Shown: positions 1-7,537 of the stretch, one piece after another | How the letters are laid out: each line of letters starts with the position of its first letter | Numbering within the stretch: the stretch's first letter is position 1 | Origin: Victivallales bacterium | GTDB taxonomy: Bacteria; Verrucomicrobiota; Lentisphaeria; Oligosphaerales; Oligosphaeraceae | DNA: 13,497 nt | Assembly: GCA_017963875.1 (NCBI GenBank) | Contig: JAGCTA010000237.1 | Coordinates: 1 to 13,497 of the forward strand | Direction: 5' to 3' | Notes under the pieces: model-generated | Databases searched by the model: none | What the model saw: only the letters and a program-made list of their open reading frames with translations | Told to the model about the DNA's origin: nothing | Position numbers and translations under genes: made by a program

Positions 1-261
1 GACACCGCAAGCCGTCCCGTTGCCGCTGACATGACGTTAATCTTCAATCTTCATCCTGATGTCAAGGCTGAAGTCGATGGAAAAACAGCGATACTGACCA
101 ACGGGGCAACAGTTGTCAGGGCCGAATTTGACGCACCAGTGACTTTAGTCAACGCCACAGGCTATCAAGACTACCGCAAAGTCCCGTCAATGCAGTTGCG
201 TGTCCAGTTCAGCGGCATTACAAACTTGTCCACAGTTTCCGTCTTTAGACTTGATAAATAA
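1..261 (+). CDS. 3' end of a beta-rich protein, possibly heparinase II/III-like (5' truncated)
   Basis: The reading frame is open from base 1 and ends with TAA at 259-261, so this is the last 86 codons of a gene that begins outside the window; the ATG at 31 is probably internal. The visible part alternates short hydrophobic strands with turns (for example the stretches around VDGKTAILTNGATVVRAEF and SMQLRVQF). This resembles the C-terminal beta-sandwich of heparinase II/III-type polysaccharide lyases. No catalytic residue lies in this fragment, so the assignment rests on strand pattern and ending style only. It is followed after 29 nt by the M24-family gene, probably in the same transcript. 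Another secreted or carbohydrate-active beta-sandwich protein is equally possible. Confidence 0.5.
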   Translation, partial: DTASRPVAADMTLIFNLHPDVKAEVDGKTAILTNGATVVRAEFDAPVTLVNATGYQDYRKVPSMQLRVQFSGITNLSTVSVFRLDK

Positions 262-290
262 CTTTAACCAAAGATTCACAAGGAGTTGCA

Positions 291-1448
291 ATGGATGGTA
301 TTTTGACATTAAAAGAATTCAAGGAACGCACTGCGCGCGCTCAAAAGGTTCTTGCTGAAACAGATTTGGACGCATTTCTTGTATTCTCAACTGAATCTGA
401 ACCTGCGGGCGTCCGCTATTTCTCCAACTACTGGCCGAGTTTTGAAACGGCAGCCGTGCTTATCCCAAGAAAAGGCGAACCTGCCCTTGTCATCGGCCCT
501 GAATCGCTGACTTTCGCGTCCTCAGTGTCACGCATTCCGCAAATCATCCAGACGATGGATTTCAGGGAATCCTCACAGCCAGACTACCCAGGCTCGACTC
601 ATCCAGACTGGAAAGCCATCCTTGGAAAATTCGGCGTGAAAAAACTCGGTATCACAGGCTTTCACATGTTCCCATACACCATAATGATGAACATCGCCGA
701 TGCCCTCGGTGGAATGGGGCATATCGTGAATGCGGATGCTATTCTAAGACCTGTCACCATGAAGAAATCCGCATTGGAACTGGATTGTCTTCGAAAGGCG
801 GCAAAAATCTCCGAACTCGGATTCAAGGCGGTTTTGGAAAACATCAAGCCTGGAATGACTGAAGTGGAATTGTGCGGCATCGCCACCGCTGCAATGCTCG
901 CCAACGGCGCGGAGGCGACGGGATATCCAATCTGGTGCTGCTCTGGTCCGAATTCCAATCAGGCAATCAGCAGACCAACGCTTAGAAAAGTCCAATGCGG
1001 AGAAATTATCCATTTCAGCATTGGAGCCAAAGTCGAAGGATACAGTGCAAGCATCGGCCGTCCTGTCGTCCTTGGAAAATGCCCCGATGAACTCAGGAAA
1101 TTCATGCAGGTCGGCTTGGACGCAATCAACATGACATTCGACCTCATGGTCGCGGGGACGCAGGCCGCTGACGTTGCAAAAAAGGTCGATACGTTTATTG
1201 AGAAGTGCGGATATGGCGACGCCATCCTCTATGGTCCCGCCCATGGCTGCGGGCAAATGGAATGCGAGTATCCGTTCCTTGAGACATCTTCAGACTACGT
1301 CCTGGAGGAGAACATGACATTCATGGCGGATATGTTCCTTCATAGAAACGGTTGTGGTTTCCGCTGGGAAGACGGCCTGATTGTCGGAAAGGATCGCGCC
1401 GAACAATTGTCCAGCCTTGGTCGTCAACTCAACATCCTGGAGGCTTAA
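291..1448 (+). CDS. M24 (pita-bread) family hydrolase, divergent; creatinase/Xaa-Pro peptidase-like
   Basis: The 385-residue product has the two-domain layout of the aminopeptidase P/prolidase/creatinase superfamily: an N-terminal creatinase-like domain (about 1-155) and a C-terminal pita-bread domain (about 160-380). Recognisable blocks are CSGPNSN near 217-223, IGAKVEGYSASIGRP at 244-258, AHGCG at 317-321 and RWEDG at 358-362. Active M24 metallopeptidases coordinate two metals through Asp, Asp, His, Glu and Glu. Here the two Asp positions read Ser243 and Ser254, the first Glu position reads Asp347, and only His318 and Glu360 are kept. The His normally found after the GPN block is also absent. 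It is therefore unlikely to be a standard dinuclear peptidase; a metal-independent hydrolase in the manner of creatinase, or a non-catalytic homologue, is more likely. An AAGGAG-type site (280-285) precedes the ATG. The next gene, an amidohydrolase, starts 2 nt after its stop, which suggests one pathway. Substrate unknown. Confidence 0.85.
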   Translation: MDGILTLKEFKERTARAQKVLAETDLDAFLVFSTESEPAGVRYFSNYWPSFETAAVLIPRKGEPALVIGPESLTFASSVSRIPQIIQTMDFRESSQPDYPGSTHPDWKAILGKFGVKKLGITGFHMFPYTIMMNIADALGGMGHIVNADAILRPVTMKKSALELDCLRKAAKISELGFKAVLENIKPGMTEVELCGIATAAMLANGAEATGYPIWCCSGPNSNQAISRPTLRKVQCGEIIHFSIGAKVEGYSASIGRPVVLGKCPDELRKFMQVGLDAINMTFDLMVAGTQAADVAKKVDTFIEKCGYGDAILYGPAHGCGQMECEYPFLETSSDYVLEENMTFMADMFLHRNGCGFRWEDGLIVGKDRAEQLSSLGRQLNILEA

Positions 1449-1450
1449 TC

Positions 1451-2239
1451 ATGGTCATTGACATTCATGGTCATTTGGGAAACATTAATTTTGCTCCATT
1501 CTGGCAAGCAGACGCGAAGCGGCTGGAGGAGTATTGCGCACAATCTGGAACGGATTTGATATGCCTTTCTTCCTCTCGTTCCATCATGTACGACGTCCGA
1601 GCAGGGAACGCCGAACTTGACTGTGCATTGAAGGAAACCAGCAAACTGCTGGGGTATGTCGTTGTCAATCCTATGTTCCCAGAGTCACTTGAGGACTTGT
1701 CGCTTTTGAAGACAAACACCAAGTTCCGCGGCGTCAAAATCCATCCAGACTACCACGGCTACGTATTGAGCACAGGTTCCAATAGACGCTGGGTCGAGGC
1801 AGTGGCCGACAAGACGCCGATGATGCTTTTCCATGTCTCTTGCATGCCAGGCACGGGCTTCTCTCCTGCGCTCACGGTGGCTGAAATCGCCAAGAACCAT
1901 CCTGGAACGAATTTTGTGCTGGCGCACATGGCGGGAACCTACCAAAACGGAAACTATCCCTACTTCCCGAACATGGATTCCCTAGAGGCTGTCATGGACA
2001 TGAATCTGGATAATGTGTATATCGATACCGCGCATTATCTTATGTATGTCTATCCTGGCGTCATGGAGAAAATGGTCAAATTGTGCGGGGCGGATCATAT
2101 TGTCTATGGAACTGACGTTCCGCTGCAAGGCCCGATGCAAATGCGATTTGCCCAGGAAGTCATCAACGCTCTCGATATTCCACAAGCCGATAAGCACAAG
2201 ATTCTGTCTGGCAATGCAAAGAAGATTCTTGGATTGTAA
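1451..2239 (+). CDS. Amidohydrolase family 2 (PF04909-type) metal-dependent hydrolase
   Basis: The 262-residue product is a TIM-barrel hydrolase of the amidohydrolase superfamily. The visible active-site set is complete: the strand-1 HxH motif (His6 and His8 in IDIHGHLG), His128 in MLFHVS, His159 in VLAHMAG and Asp222 in YGTDVPL. Such enzymes hydrolyse or decarboxylate amides, lactones or aromatic acids using one or two metals; the sequence does not show the substrate. The frame is open back to 1352 within the M24 gene, but ATG 1451 is the right start. It sits 7 nt after GGAGG (1439-1443), it begins directly with the strand carrying HxH, and it leaves a 2-nt gap to the upstream stop. Tight coupling suggests that it and the M24 protein act on the same or successive compounds. 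A hairpin terminator follows at 2271. Confidence 0.88.
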   Translation: MVIDIHGHLGNINFAPFWQADAKRLEEYCAQSGTDLICLSSSRSIMYDVRAGNAELDCALKETSKLLGYVVVNPMFPESLEDLSLLKTNTKFRGVKIHPDYHGYVLSTGSNRRWVEAVADKTPMMLFHVSCMPGTGFSPALTVAEIAKNHPGTNFVLAHMAGTYQNGNYPYFPNMDSLEAVMDMNLDNVYIDTAHYLMYVYPGVMEKMVKLCGADHIVYGTDVPLQGPMQMRFAQEVINALDIPQADKHKILSGNAKKILGL

Positions 2240-2270
2240 AACAATCGATTAATTCCATATTAGTTCCATA

Positions 2271-2294
2271 CCCCAGGTTGGTCTCAGCCTGGGG
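2271..2294 (+). terminator. Rho-independent-type terminator after the amidohydrolase gene
   Basis: Arms 2271-2280 and 2285-2294 form a 10-bp, GC-rich stem with one G-U wobble and a GTCT loop, followed by a T-rich stretch (TTTATGTTTTTAT from 2295). It lies 31 nt after the amidohydrolase stop and separates the catabolic cluster from rseP. The stem sequence (CCCCAGGTTG...CCTGGGG) closely matches the middle hairpin of the repeat at 9875-9977, so it may derive from that element. Confidence 0.8.
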
Positions 2295-2360
2295 TTTATG
2301 TTTTTATCCCCTATGTGATCTTCACTTTTTATTTCAGCCTTCGGAAACATATCGCCATTT

Positions 2361-2380
2361 CACTTTTCTAAAGGAAAGTG
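2361..2380 (+). other. Hairpin in the leader region upstream of rseP
   Basis: CACTTTTC and GGAAAGTG form an 8-bp stem (one T-G wobble) around a TAAA loop. No T-tract follows, so it does not look like a terminator. It lies about 95 nt before the rseP start and just upstream of a possible -10 element. It could be a regulator site or an mRNA leader structure; the function is not visible. Confidence 0.4.
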
Positions 2381-2396
2381 CACAGAAGAAAATCCA

Positions 2397-2405
2397 TGTT
2401 ATATT
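2397..2405 (+). promoter_or_regulatory. Candidate extended -10 promoter element for the rseP operon
   Basis: TGTTATATT matches the extended -10 form TGnTATAAT with one change at the end. It sits in the AT-rich 181-bp leader between the terminator at 2271-2294 and rseP, where a promoter is expected because transcription from upstream should stop. No convincing -35 hexamer is found 16-18 nt upstream; that position falls at the 3' edge of the 2361-2380 hairpin. Weak evidence. Confidence 0.3.
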
Positions 2406-2475
2406 ATGTATTTTACCTTTGGCATTTTGCAGTATCCTCATAGGATTCTCGCGCACCATACATCAAGGACATCCA

Positions 2476-4467
2476 ATGAACATATTAACGAATATCGGAA
2501 TCATCATTTTCATCGTCTTCTTTTTTGGATTCTGCATTTTCATCCATGAATTCGGCCATTTGCTGGCCGCCGTCTGGCAGAAACTCCATGTGGACAAATT
2601 CTCCATCGGCTTCGGCAAAAAAATCTGGGGCTTCAAATACAAAGGCATTGACTTCATCATCAGCCTCCTGCCTCTTGGCGGCTATGTCTCCATCCCTCAA
2701 CTGGATCCAACGGACAAACCTAAGACAGAAGACGGGCGCGAATTGCCTTTCTCCAATCCGAAAGCACGCGCAATCACAGCGTTCGCAGGTCCTTTTTTCA
2801 ATATCCTCTTTGGCTTTGTGCTCGCCATTTTCCTTTGGATTTTCGGCGCCTGGCAAACGCCGCCAACGAGTTCCTGCATTATTACGGATGTTCCATTTGT
2901 TCAGCCAGTCTATGGTGGCGACAATGGACTCAACCCAGGAGAACGCATTACGCATATCAACGGCCATAGCACCAAAGACATCCAACTGACCAACGGCTTA
3001 AACACAGGCGAGTTCGATGGAGAACTCTATGACTTGTGTGTCTTCTGGAACCAGTTCCCAAGGGAATTCAATTTGCCAACAGTCGATGGCGAAACGCTGA
3101 AACTTACCGTCGTTTCCAATGAAGACGACGGCACGGAAAAGACGCGTGACGTTGACTACATAGTGCATTTCAATGCAGAATATGCCGCTGGGTTACGCAT
3201 GGGGGACCGTATCACCGCCTTCAACGGCGATACCTTCAAGGACGGTATCAAGGGAGTTATGGAACGCCACGCCTACAACGACAAGGACAAGGCAACGGTC
3301 ACCGTCAAACGCGAAGGGCAGAAGCCATTTGACATCTCCTACGTTCAAGCACAGAATTCACGCGTCGAGGATTTGAAAGTCCCGTTCTTCCAGGCGCGGG
3401 ACCCGTTGACCATCGGTGATATCCTCCCCGCGTCGCCTGCGGAAACCGCAGGTTTGCAGCGCGGCGACCAGTTCCTTGCATACGATGACAAGCCTATGTT
3501 ATCTATCAACGGTTTTCTGGAATATGCCAAATCACTCCAAAAACCGACGATGACGATTCTCTACGCTAGAAAAGGGACGGAATACACCACTCAAATCAAC
3601 GTCCCCGAAGACCGCGCAGATCTCAGCGCGGCAAAACTAGGCATGGCGTTCATTGTCACCATCAAATCTGTCTTCCAGGGAACTCCCGCCGAGGCCATCG
3701 GCCTGAAAGCCTACGACCGCCTCATCAAACTCAATGGCGTGGAAGTCATCGATGGAAAATCTTTTTCAGACACGGTCAAGGCGCAGAAGGGAAAACCGTT
3801 GACTTTGACAGTTCTCCGTGACGGCGAGGAACTCACGTTCAAGGACGTCAAGGCCGAATTTATGTCCAACGGCAAGCCAGTCTATCTATTGGGCATCCAA
3901 CTGGACGATGTCACGCCAAAAATCATCGGATACCCTACTCCATGGGAGCAATTCACCGAAGTATTCAATAAAACCGCCAAGACGCTCTGGCTGCTGTTCC
4001 AGCCTGTCACCAACCTGATTACTGGGCGTGAGGGCAACGCGTCTGTAAAACTCAAACACATGAGCAGTTTCGTCGGCATTTCCGCGATGCTGTGGTACAC
4101 GGTCAAGACCGAAGGCATTCGCGGCGGGCTAGCATTCATCATTCTCATCACATTCGGGCTGGCATTCGCCAACCTTCTCCCCTTCCCGATACTTGACGGC
4201 GGACACATCATGTTCGCGGGAATCGAGGCGCTCATTCGCCGACGCCTGCCCGCTAAATTCATGTCCGTCATATCCAACATCTTTGCTGGGCTGCTCATCG
4301 CCCTCATGCTGTTCATCACCTACAACGACATCCGCCGCCTTCCAAAAATCAAAAAAGCATATTCAAACGACAATCCCAAACTTGTCATTGACAATTCCAC
4401 TCCGCCTTCGTCGGACGAAAAACCAACCGAAAGCGAAATGCAACCACCAGCCAAGGAAACGCCATGA
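2476..4467 (+). CDS. rseP: RseP-like site-2 intramembrane zinc metalloprotease with four PDZ-like repeats
   Basis: This is an M50 family inner-membrane protease that cuts transmembrane anchors such as anti-sigma factors. The zinc motif HEFGH (24-28) lies in the first membrane helix, GPFFNILFG (105-113) matches the second conserved block, and NLLPFPILDGG (566-576) supplies the third-ligand NxxPxPxLDGG motif. A final helix is at about 598-615 and a Pro/Ser/Glu-rich tail follows. Between the membrane parts lie four PDZ-like units, with cores near 150-165, 237-252, 316-345 and 398-428. The usual bacterial protein is about 450 aa with one or two PDZ domains; this one is 663. The open frame extends to 2278 but would start inside the terminator hairpin. 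ATG 2476, with AAGGA at 2465-2469, gives the expected N-terminus right before the helix. The stop overlaps the cmk start (ATGA), indicating translational coupling. Confidence 0.93.
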   Translation: MNILTNIGIIIFIVFFFGFCIFIHEFGHLLAAVWQKLHVDKFSIGFGKKIWGFKYKGIDFIISLLPLGGYVSIPQLDPTDKPKTEDGRELPFSNPKARAITAFAGPFFNILFGFVLAIFLWIFGAWQTPPTSSCIITDVPFVQPVYGGDNGLNPGERITHINGHSTKDIQLTNGLNTGEFDGELYDLCVFWNQFPREFNLPTVDGETLKLTVVSNEDDGTEKTRDVDYIVHFNAEYAAGLRMGDRITAFNGDTFKDGIKGVMERHAYNDKDKATVTVKREGQKPFDISYVQAQNSRVEDLKVPFFQARDPLTIGDILPASPAETAGLQRGDQFLAYDDKPMLSINGFLEYAKSLQKPTMTILYARKGTEYTTQINVPEDRADLSAAKLGMAFIVTIKSVFQGTPAEAIGLKAYDRLIKLNGVEVIDGKSFSDTVKAQKGKPLTLTVLRDGEELTFKDVKAEFMSNGKPVYLLGIQLDDVTPKIIGYPTPWEQFTEVFNKTAKTLWLLFQPVTNLITGREGNASVKLKHMSSFVGISAMLWYTVKTEGIRGGLAFIILITFGLAFANLLPFPILDGGHIMFAGIEALIRRRLPAKFMSVISNIFAGLLIALMLFITYNDIRRLPKIKKAYSNDNPKLVIDNSTPPSSDEKPTESEMQPPAKETP

Positions 4468-5138
4468 ATACCATTCAAATAGCCATTGACGGCCCCGCCG
4501 CATCAGGGAAAAGTACAGCCGCGCGCGGACTCGCTTCCAAACTCAACGGTCTCTACGTCAACACTGGAGACATGTATAGAACGCTCGCATGGGCGTCAAT
4601 CCAGCATAACCTCAACCCCATGTACCATCCAAGGGACCTCGTCGGCCTTCTCCCTAAATGGGATCTCCGCTACCGTAGGCAGCCCAATGGGCAACTGGCT
4701 CTTTTCTTCAATGGCAATCCCGTTCGCCAAGAGGATATCCGCGCGCCGCAGACGGCAGCCATAGTCTCATACGTCGCGCAAATTCCAGAACTCCGCGCCT
4801 GGATGGTATCCCGCCAGCGTGATTGTGCTTTGCTTGACGTCCCTATTGTCATGGAAGGTCGTGACATCGGCACTGTCATCCTGCCAGATGCGCCCTACAA
4901 GTTCTTCGTCACAGCGTCGCCTGAAGAGCGTGCACGGCGTCGTCTGGCGCAAAGCGATGAAGTCGTGTCTGGAGCGACTTTGGCAAAAGTCGCCGCCGAC
5001 ATTGCGGAACGTGATCGCATGGACTCCACGCGCGCTGTCGCGCCACTGAAAGTGGCTCCCGATGCCATTACCGTCGTCACAGACGGAATGAGCAAGGAAC
5101 AAGTAGTGGAGCACCTCCTGTCCTTCATCAAGCGATAA
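4464..5138 (+). CDS. cmk: Cytidylate kinase (CMP/dCMP kinase)
   Basis: The 224-residue product transfers phosphate from ATP to CMP or dCMP in pyrimidine nucleotide synthesis in the cytoplasm. The N-terminal P-loop GPAASGKST (10-18), the NTGDMYR block (33-39), the EGRDIGT motif (131-137) that binds the nucleotide, and the lid-region arginines in RDRMDSTRA (183-191) are all present and in order. Length matches the bacterial family (about 220-230 aa). AAGGA at 4453-4457 serves the ATG at 4464, which overlaps the rseP stop by 4 nt, so the two are likely co-translated. No odd residue was noticed. Identification is firm. Confidence 0.96.
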   Translation: MNTIQIAIDGPAASGKSTAARGLASKLNGLYVNTGDMYRTLAWASIQHNLNPMYHPRDLVGLLPKWDLRYRRQPNGQLALFFNGNPVRQEDIRAPQTAAIVSYVAQIPELRAWMVSRQRDCALLDVPIVMEGRDIGTVILPDAPYKFFVTASPEERARRRLAQSDEVVSGATLAKVAADIAERDRMDSTRAVAPLKVAPDAITVVTDGMSKEQVVEHLLSFIKR

Positions 5139-5150
5139 AGCACTTTTTTT

Positions 5151-5558
5151 ATGTACTACCACGCCTTAGACTACCGTGTCGCATACGCAGACACCGATAA
5201 AATGGGTTTCGTTTACTACGGGAACTATCTCGTTTACTTTGAACGAACCAGAACGGAATTGCTGCGAAAGCAAGGCATTCTGTATTCCGAACTGGAAAAA
5301 TCAGGCATTGCCATGCCTGTTATCGAGGCCAATCTCAAATTTCACGCTCCAGCCCATTACGATGATATCATTTCCTGCTATGGGGAATTTACATCGCTCA
5401 AGGGGTTAAGGGCAACCATCTCGTGCCGCATCATGAGAGGCGATACGCTCCTCGTTGATGGATACACTGTTTTGGCCTTCATGGACATGGCCACCAGCAA
5501 ACCGACACGCATCAGCGATTCGCTCCGCGAACGGCTGTCTTCCCTTGTTTCATCATAA
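5151..5558 (+). CDS. YbgC/4HBT-family acyl-CoA thioesterase
   Basis: The 135-residue hotdog-fold protein carries the YbgC signature near its N-terminus: ADTDKMGFVYYGNY (13-26), with Asp16 at the catalytic Asp position, followed by YFERTRTELLR. Family members hydrolyse short- or medium-chain acyl-CoA thioesters; in proteobacteria ybgC sits with tol-pal genes, which are not present here. It begins 12 nt after the cmk stop. The sequence before the ATG is a T-run with no Shine-Dalgarno match, so translation may depend on coupling or on an unstructured leader. The exact substrate cannot be read from sequence. Confidence 0.88.
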   Translation: MYYHALDYRVAYADTDKMGFVYYGNYLVYFERTRTELLRKQGILYSELEKSGIAMPVIEANLKFHAPAHYDDIISCYGEFTSLKGLRATISCRIMRGDTLLVDGYTVLAFMDMATSKPTRISDSLRERLSSLVSS

Positions 5559-5574
5559 AACAGACAGACACATC

Positions 5575-6675
5575 ATGCACTGGCCTATCATTTACTTAAT
5601 TGTCCTCGCAGGGACGACCATCATATCGGCACTAATGACGCGTCTCTGCACTCGTCTCGCCATTCGCTGGGGCTTTCTGGACAAACCCCTTTCCGAAGCG
5701 CATAAGGCGCATCGTGAGCCAATCCCCGTGCTTGGCGGCTTGGCCATGTGTGTGGCATGGAACATCATCATTGTCATCGGCCTGCTCGCCCTGCCTCATA
5801 TCACACGTCTGCTGCCATCCGATATCACGCAGTATTTTCCTGGAGTCTGCACAATCACTCGAAGATTGTTCATTGTCGCATGTGGCGGCATTGCCATGAC
5901 CGCACTAGGAATGTGTGATGACAAGCACTCCATGAAAGCAAGTCGTAAATTCTTGCTTCAATTCATCATTTGCGCAATCATAGCCGTTGAAATTCCAGTT
6001 TCTGCCTTTCACAGCATCCCTGGTCTGAACTGGCTTGTTACCGTCTTTTGGTTCATGACTGTCATCAATGCACTTAACTTCTTTGACAACATGGATGGGC
6101 TGGCAGGAGGGACAAGCATGTTCGCCGCGTTCTTCTTCTTGCTCATCGCTGCCATGCGCGGGCAGGTTTTTGTCGCATTACTTTCCGCCGCGACCTGCGG
6201 TGCTGCCGCAGGATTCCTCACCCTCAATCTCCCACCCGCTAAAATCTTCATGGGGGATGGCGGAAGCCATTTTCTTGGATATTGCCTCGCGGCTGCTGGA
6301 GTCACAACGACGTTTTACCAAGCAGACACCAGCCCGACAACCGCCCCCATTCTCATTCCTGTTCTCGTCCTTGCCTTGCCCCTGTTCGACGCCATCGCCG
6401 TTGTACTCATCCGCATCAAGGAGCACCGCCCCATTTATATCGGCGACAACTGCCATTTGTCACATCGTTTTGTCAGTCTAGGGATGTCGCGTCCCCAAGC
6501 GGTCTTTGTCATTTGGATGCTATCGATGATACAGGGCGCTGGAGCCATTCTTCTCATCTGGCTTCCGCTTGTTGGATGCATACTTGTCCTTCTTCAAGCC
6601 ATTGCAATTTTTCTAGTCATATCCATCATCCAATTCTACATATCGGAGAAAAACCATGATAACAGGCAATCTTGA
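5575..6675 (+). CDS. WecA/MraY-family polyprenyl-phosphate sugar-1-phosphate transferase
   Basis: This multi-pass membrane protein (366 aa, about ten hydrophobic segments) moves a sugar-1-phosphate from a UDP-sugar to a polyprenyl phosphate carrier, the first membrane step in making cell-surface polymers. Family motifs are intact: the aspartate pair in GMCDDKHSM (DD at 115-116), NALNFFDNMDGLAGG (165-179), FMGDGGSHFLG (225-235) and the C-terminal His motif HLSHR (294-298). The His motif and overall pattern favour the WecA/TagO branch (UDP-HexNAc) over MraY. The frame is open to 5455 inside the thioesterase gene, but ATG 5575, 16 nt after that stop, puts the first membrane helix at the N-terminus as expected. 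No clear Shine-Dalgarno precedes it. Its last 20 nt overlap nadC. The product polymer (O-antigen, enterobacterial-type antigen or teichoic-like) cannot be told. Confidence 0.9.
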   Translation: MHWPIIYLIVLAGTTIISALMTRLCTRLAIRWGFLDKPLSEAHKAHREPIPVLGGLAMCVAWNIIIVIGLLALPHITRLLPSDITQYFPGVCTITRRLFIVACGGIAMTALGMCDDKHSMKASRKFLLQFIICAIIAVEIPVSAFHSIPGLNWLVTVFWFMTVINALNFFDNMDGLAGGTSMFAAFFFLLIAAMRGQVFVALLSAATCGAAAGFLTLNLPPAKIFMGDGGSHFLGYCLAAAGVTTTFYQADTSPTTAPILIPVLVLALPLFDAIAVVLIRIKEHRPIYIGDNCHLSHRFVSLGMSRPQAVFVIWMLSMIQGAGAILLIWLPLVGCILVLLQAIAIFLVISIIQFYISEKNHDNRQS

Positions 6676-7516
6676 CCCTGTTGCGTTGCAAAACCTCTGC
6701 CGCATGGCACTTGCAGAGGATATCGGCTCTGGTGATGCTACAACGCTTGCCGTTGTCCCAGAGAATCTGGAAACACAAGCGCATTTCGTTGCCAGAAAGG
6801 ATTGCGTTTGCGCAGGCTTGCCTGTAGTCAAAACCGTCTTTTCTGAACTGGACAGGACACTGGTTTTCCAGCCGCTCGTCCAAGACGGCGATTTCTGCCC
6901 GAAAGGATGCGATCTCGCCGTCGTCACAGGCAAGGCACGTTCCATTTTGACTGGCGAACGCGTGGCGCTGAATTTCATCCAGCGTCTGAGCGGTATTGCC
7001 ACCATCACCAACACATACGTCAAAGCACTTGGTAATTCAAAGACCGTCTTGCTTGACACGCGAAAAACCACCCCGTTGCTTCGAATGTTGGAAAAATACG
7101 CCGTCAAGATGGGCGGAGCACAAAACCACCGCTTTGGCCTTTTTGACAGAATCATGATCAAGGACAACCATCGCGAAATGGCAAAATACACAGGGCCAGA
7201 CTCCATTCGACACGCTGTTGCAGCCTGCCGTGAAAAATATCCCAGACTTGAAATCGAAGTCGAGGCGGATTCCCTCGAAGATGTCGCTCAAGCCGCTGAT
7301 GCTGGCGTGGAGTACATCCTGCTGGACAATATGGACAACGACACCATGGCTGAGGCCATTCGCATCATCAACGGGCGGGCAAAGACAGAAGCGTCTGGAA
7401 ACATCACGCTTGAACGCCTGCCGTCATTGGCGAAACTTGGCCTAGATTACATCTCTTCTGGCGCTCTTACTCATAGCGCACCGTCAATCGACATCGGTTT
7501 GGACATACTCATTTAA
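6656..7516 (+). CDS. nadC: Nicotinate-nucleotide pyrophosphorylase (quinolinate phosphoribosyltransferase)
   Basis: The 286-residue enzyme converts quinolinate and PRPP to nicotinate mononucleotide in de novo NAD synthesis. Visible family blocks in order are EDIGSGDATT (21-30), TGERVALNFIQRLSGIAT (99-116), DTRKTTPLLRMLEKYAV (134-150), MGGAQNHRFGLFDRIMIKDNH (152-172), EVEADSLED, LLDNM, ASGNIT and YISSGALTHSAP near the end. These include the basic residues that bind quinolinate and PRPP. Length is typical. GGAG at 6646-6649 precedes the ATG by 6 nt; the start lies inside the end of the transferase gene (20-nt overlap in another frame). The quinolinate-making genes nadA and nadB are not in this window. 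Identification is firm. Confidence 0.96.
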   Translation: MITGNLDPVALQNLCRMALAEDIGSGDATTLAVVPENLETQAHFVARKDCVCAGLPVVKTVFSELDRTLVFQPLVQDGDFCPKGCDLAVVTGKARSILTGERVALNFIQRLSGIATITNTYVKALGNSKTVLLDTRKTTPLLRMLEKYAVKMGGAQNHRFGLFDRIMIKDNHREMAKYTGPDSIRHAVAACREKYPRLEIEVEADSLEDVAQAADAGVEYILLDNMDNDTMAEAIRIINGRAKTEASGNITLERLPSLAKLGLDYISSGALTHSAPSIDIGLDILI

Positions 7517-7537
7517 TCATCATTCAACAATCCCACC

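Noticed and set aside
744..1256. 170-codon open frame on the - strand opposite the M24 gene
   Set aside because: No family signature and fully contained in a supported gene; treated as a shadow frame.
1352..1450. Upstream extension of the amidohydrolase frame
   Set aside because: It overlaps the well-supported M24 gene, and ATG 1451 has a GGAGG site and the strand-1 HxH motif directly after it.
2278..2475. N-terminal extension of the RseP frame (66 codons)
   Set aside because: The extension begins inside the terminator hairpin, is not like RseP, and ATG 2476 has a good AAGGA site and the expected N-terminus.
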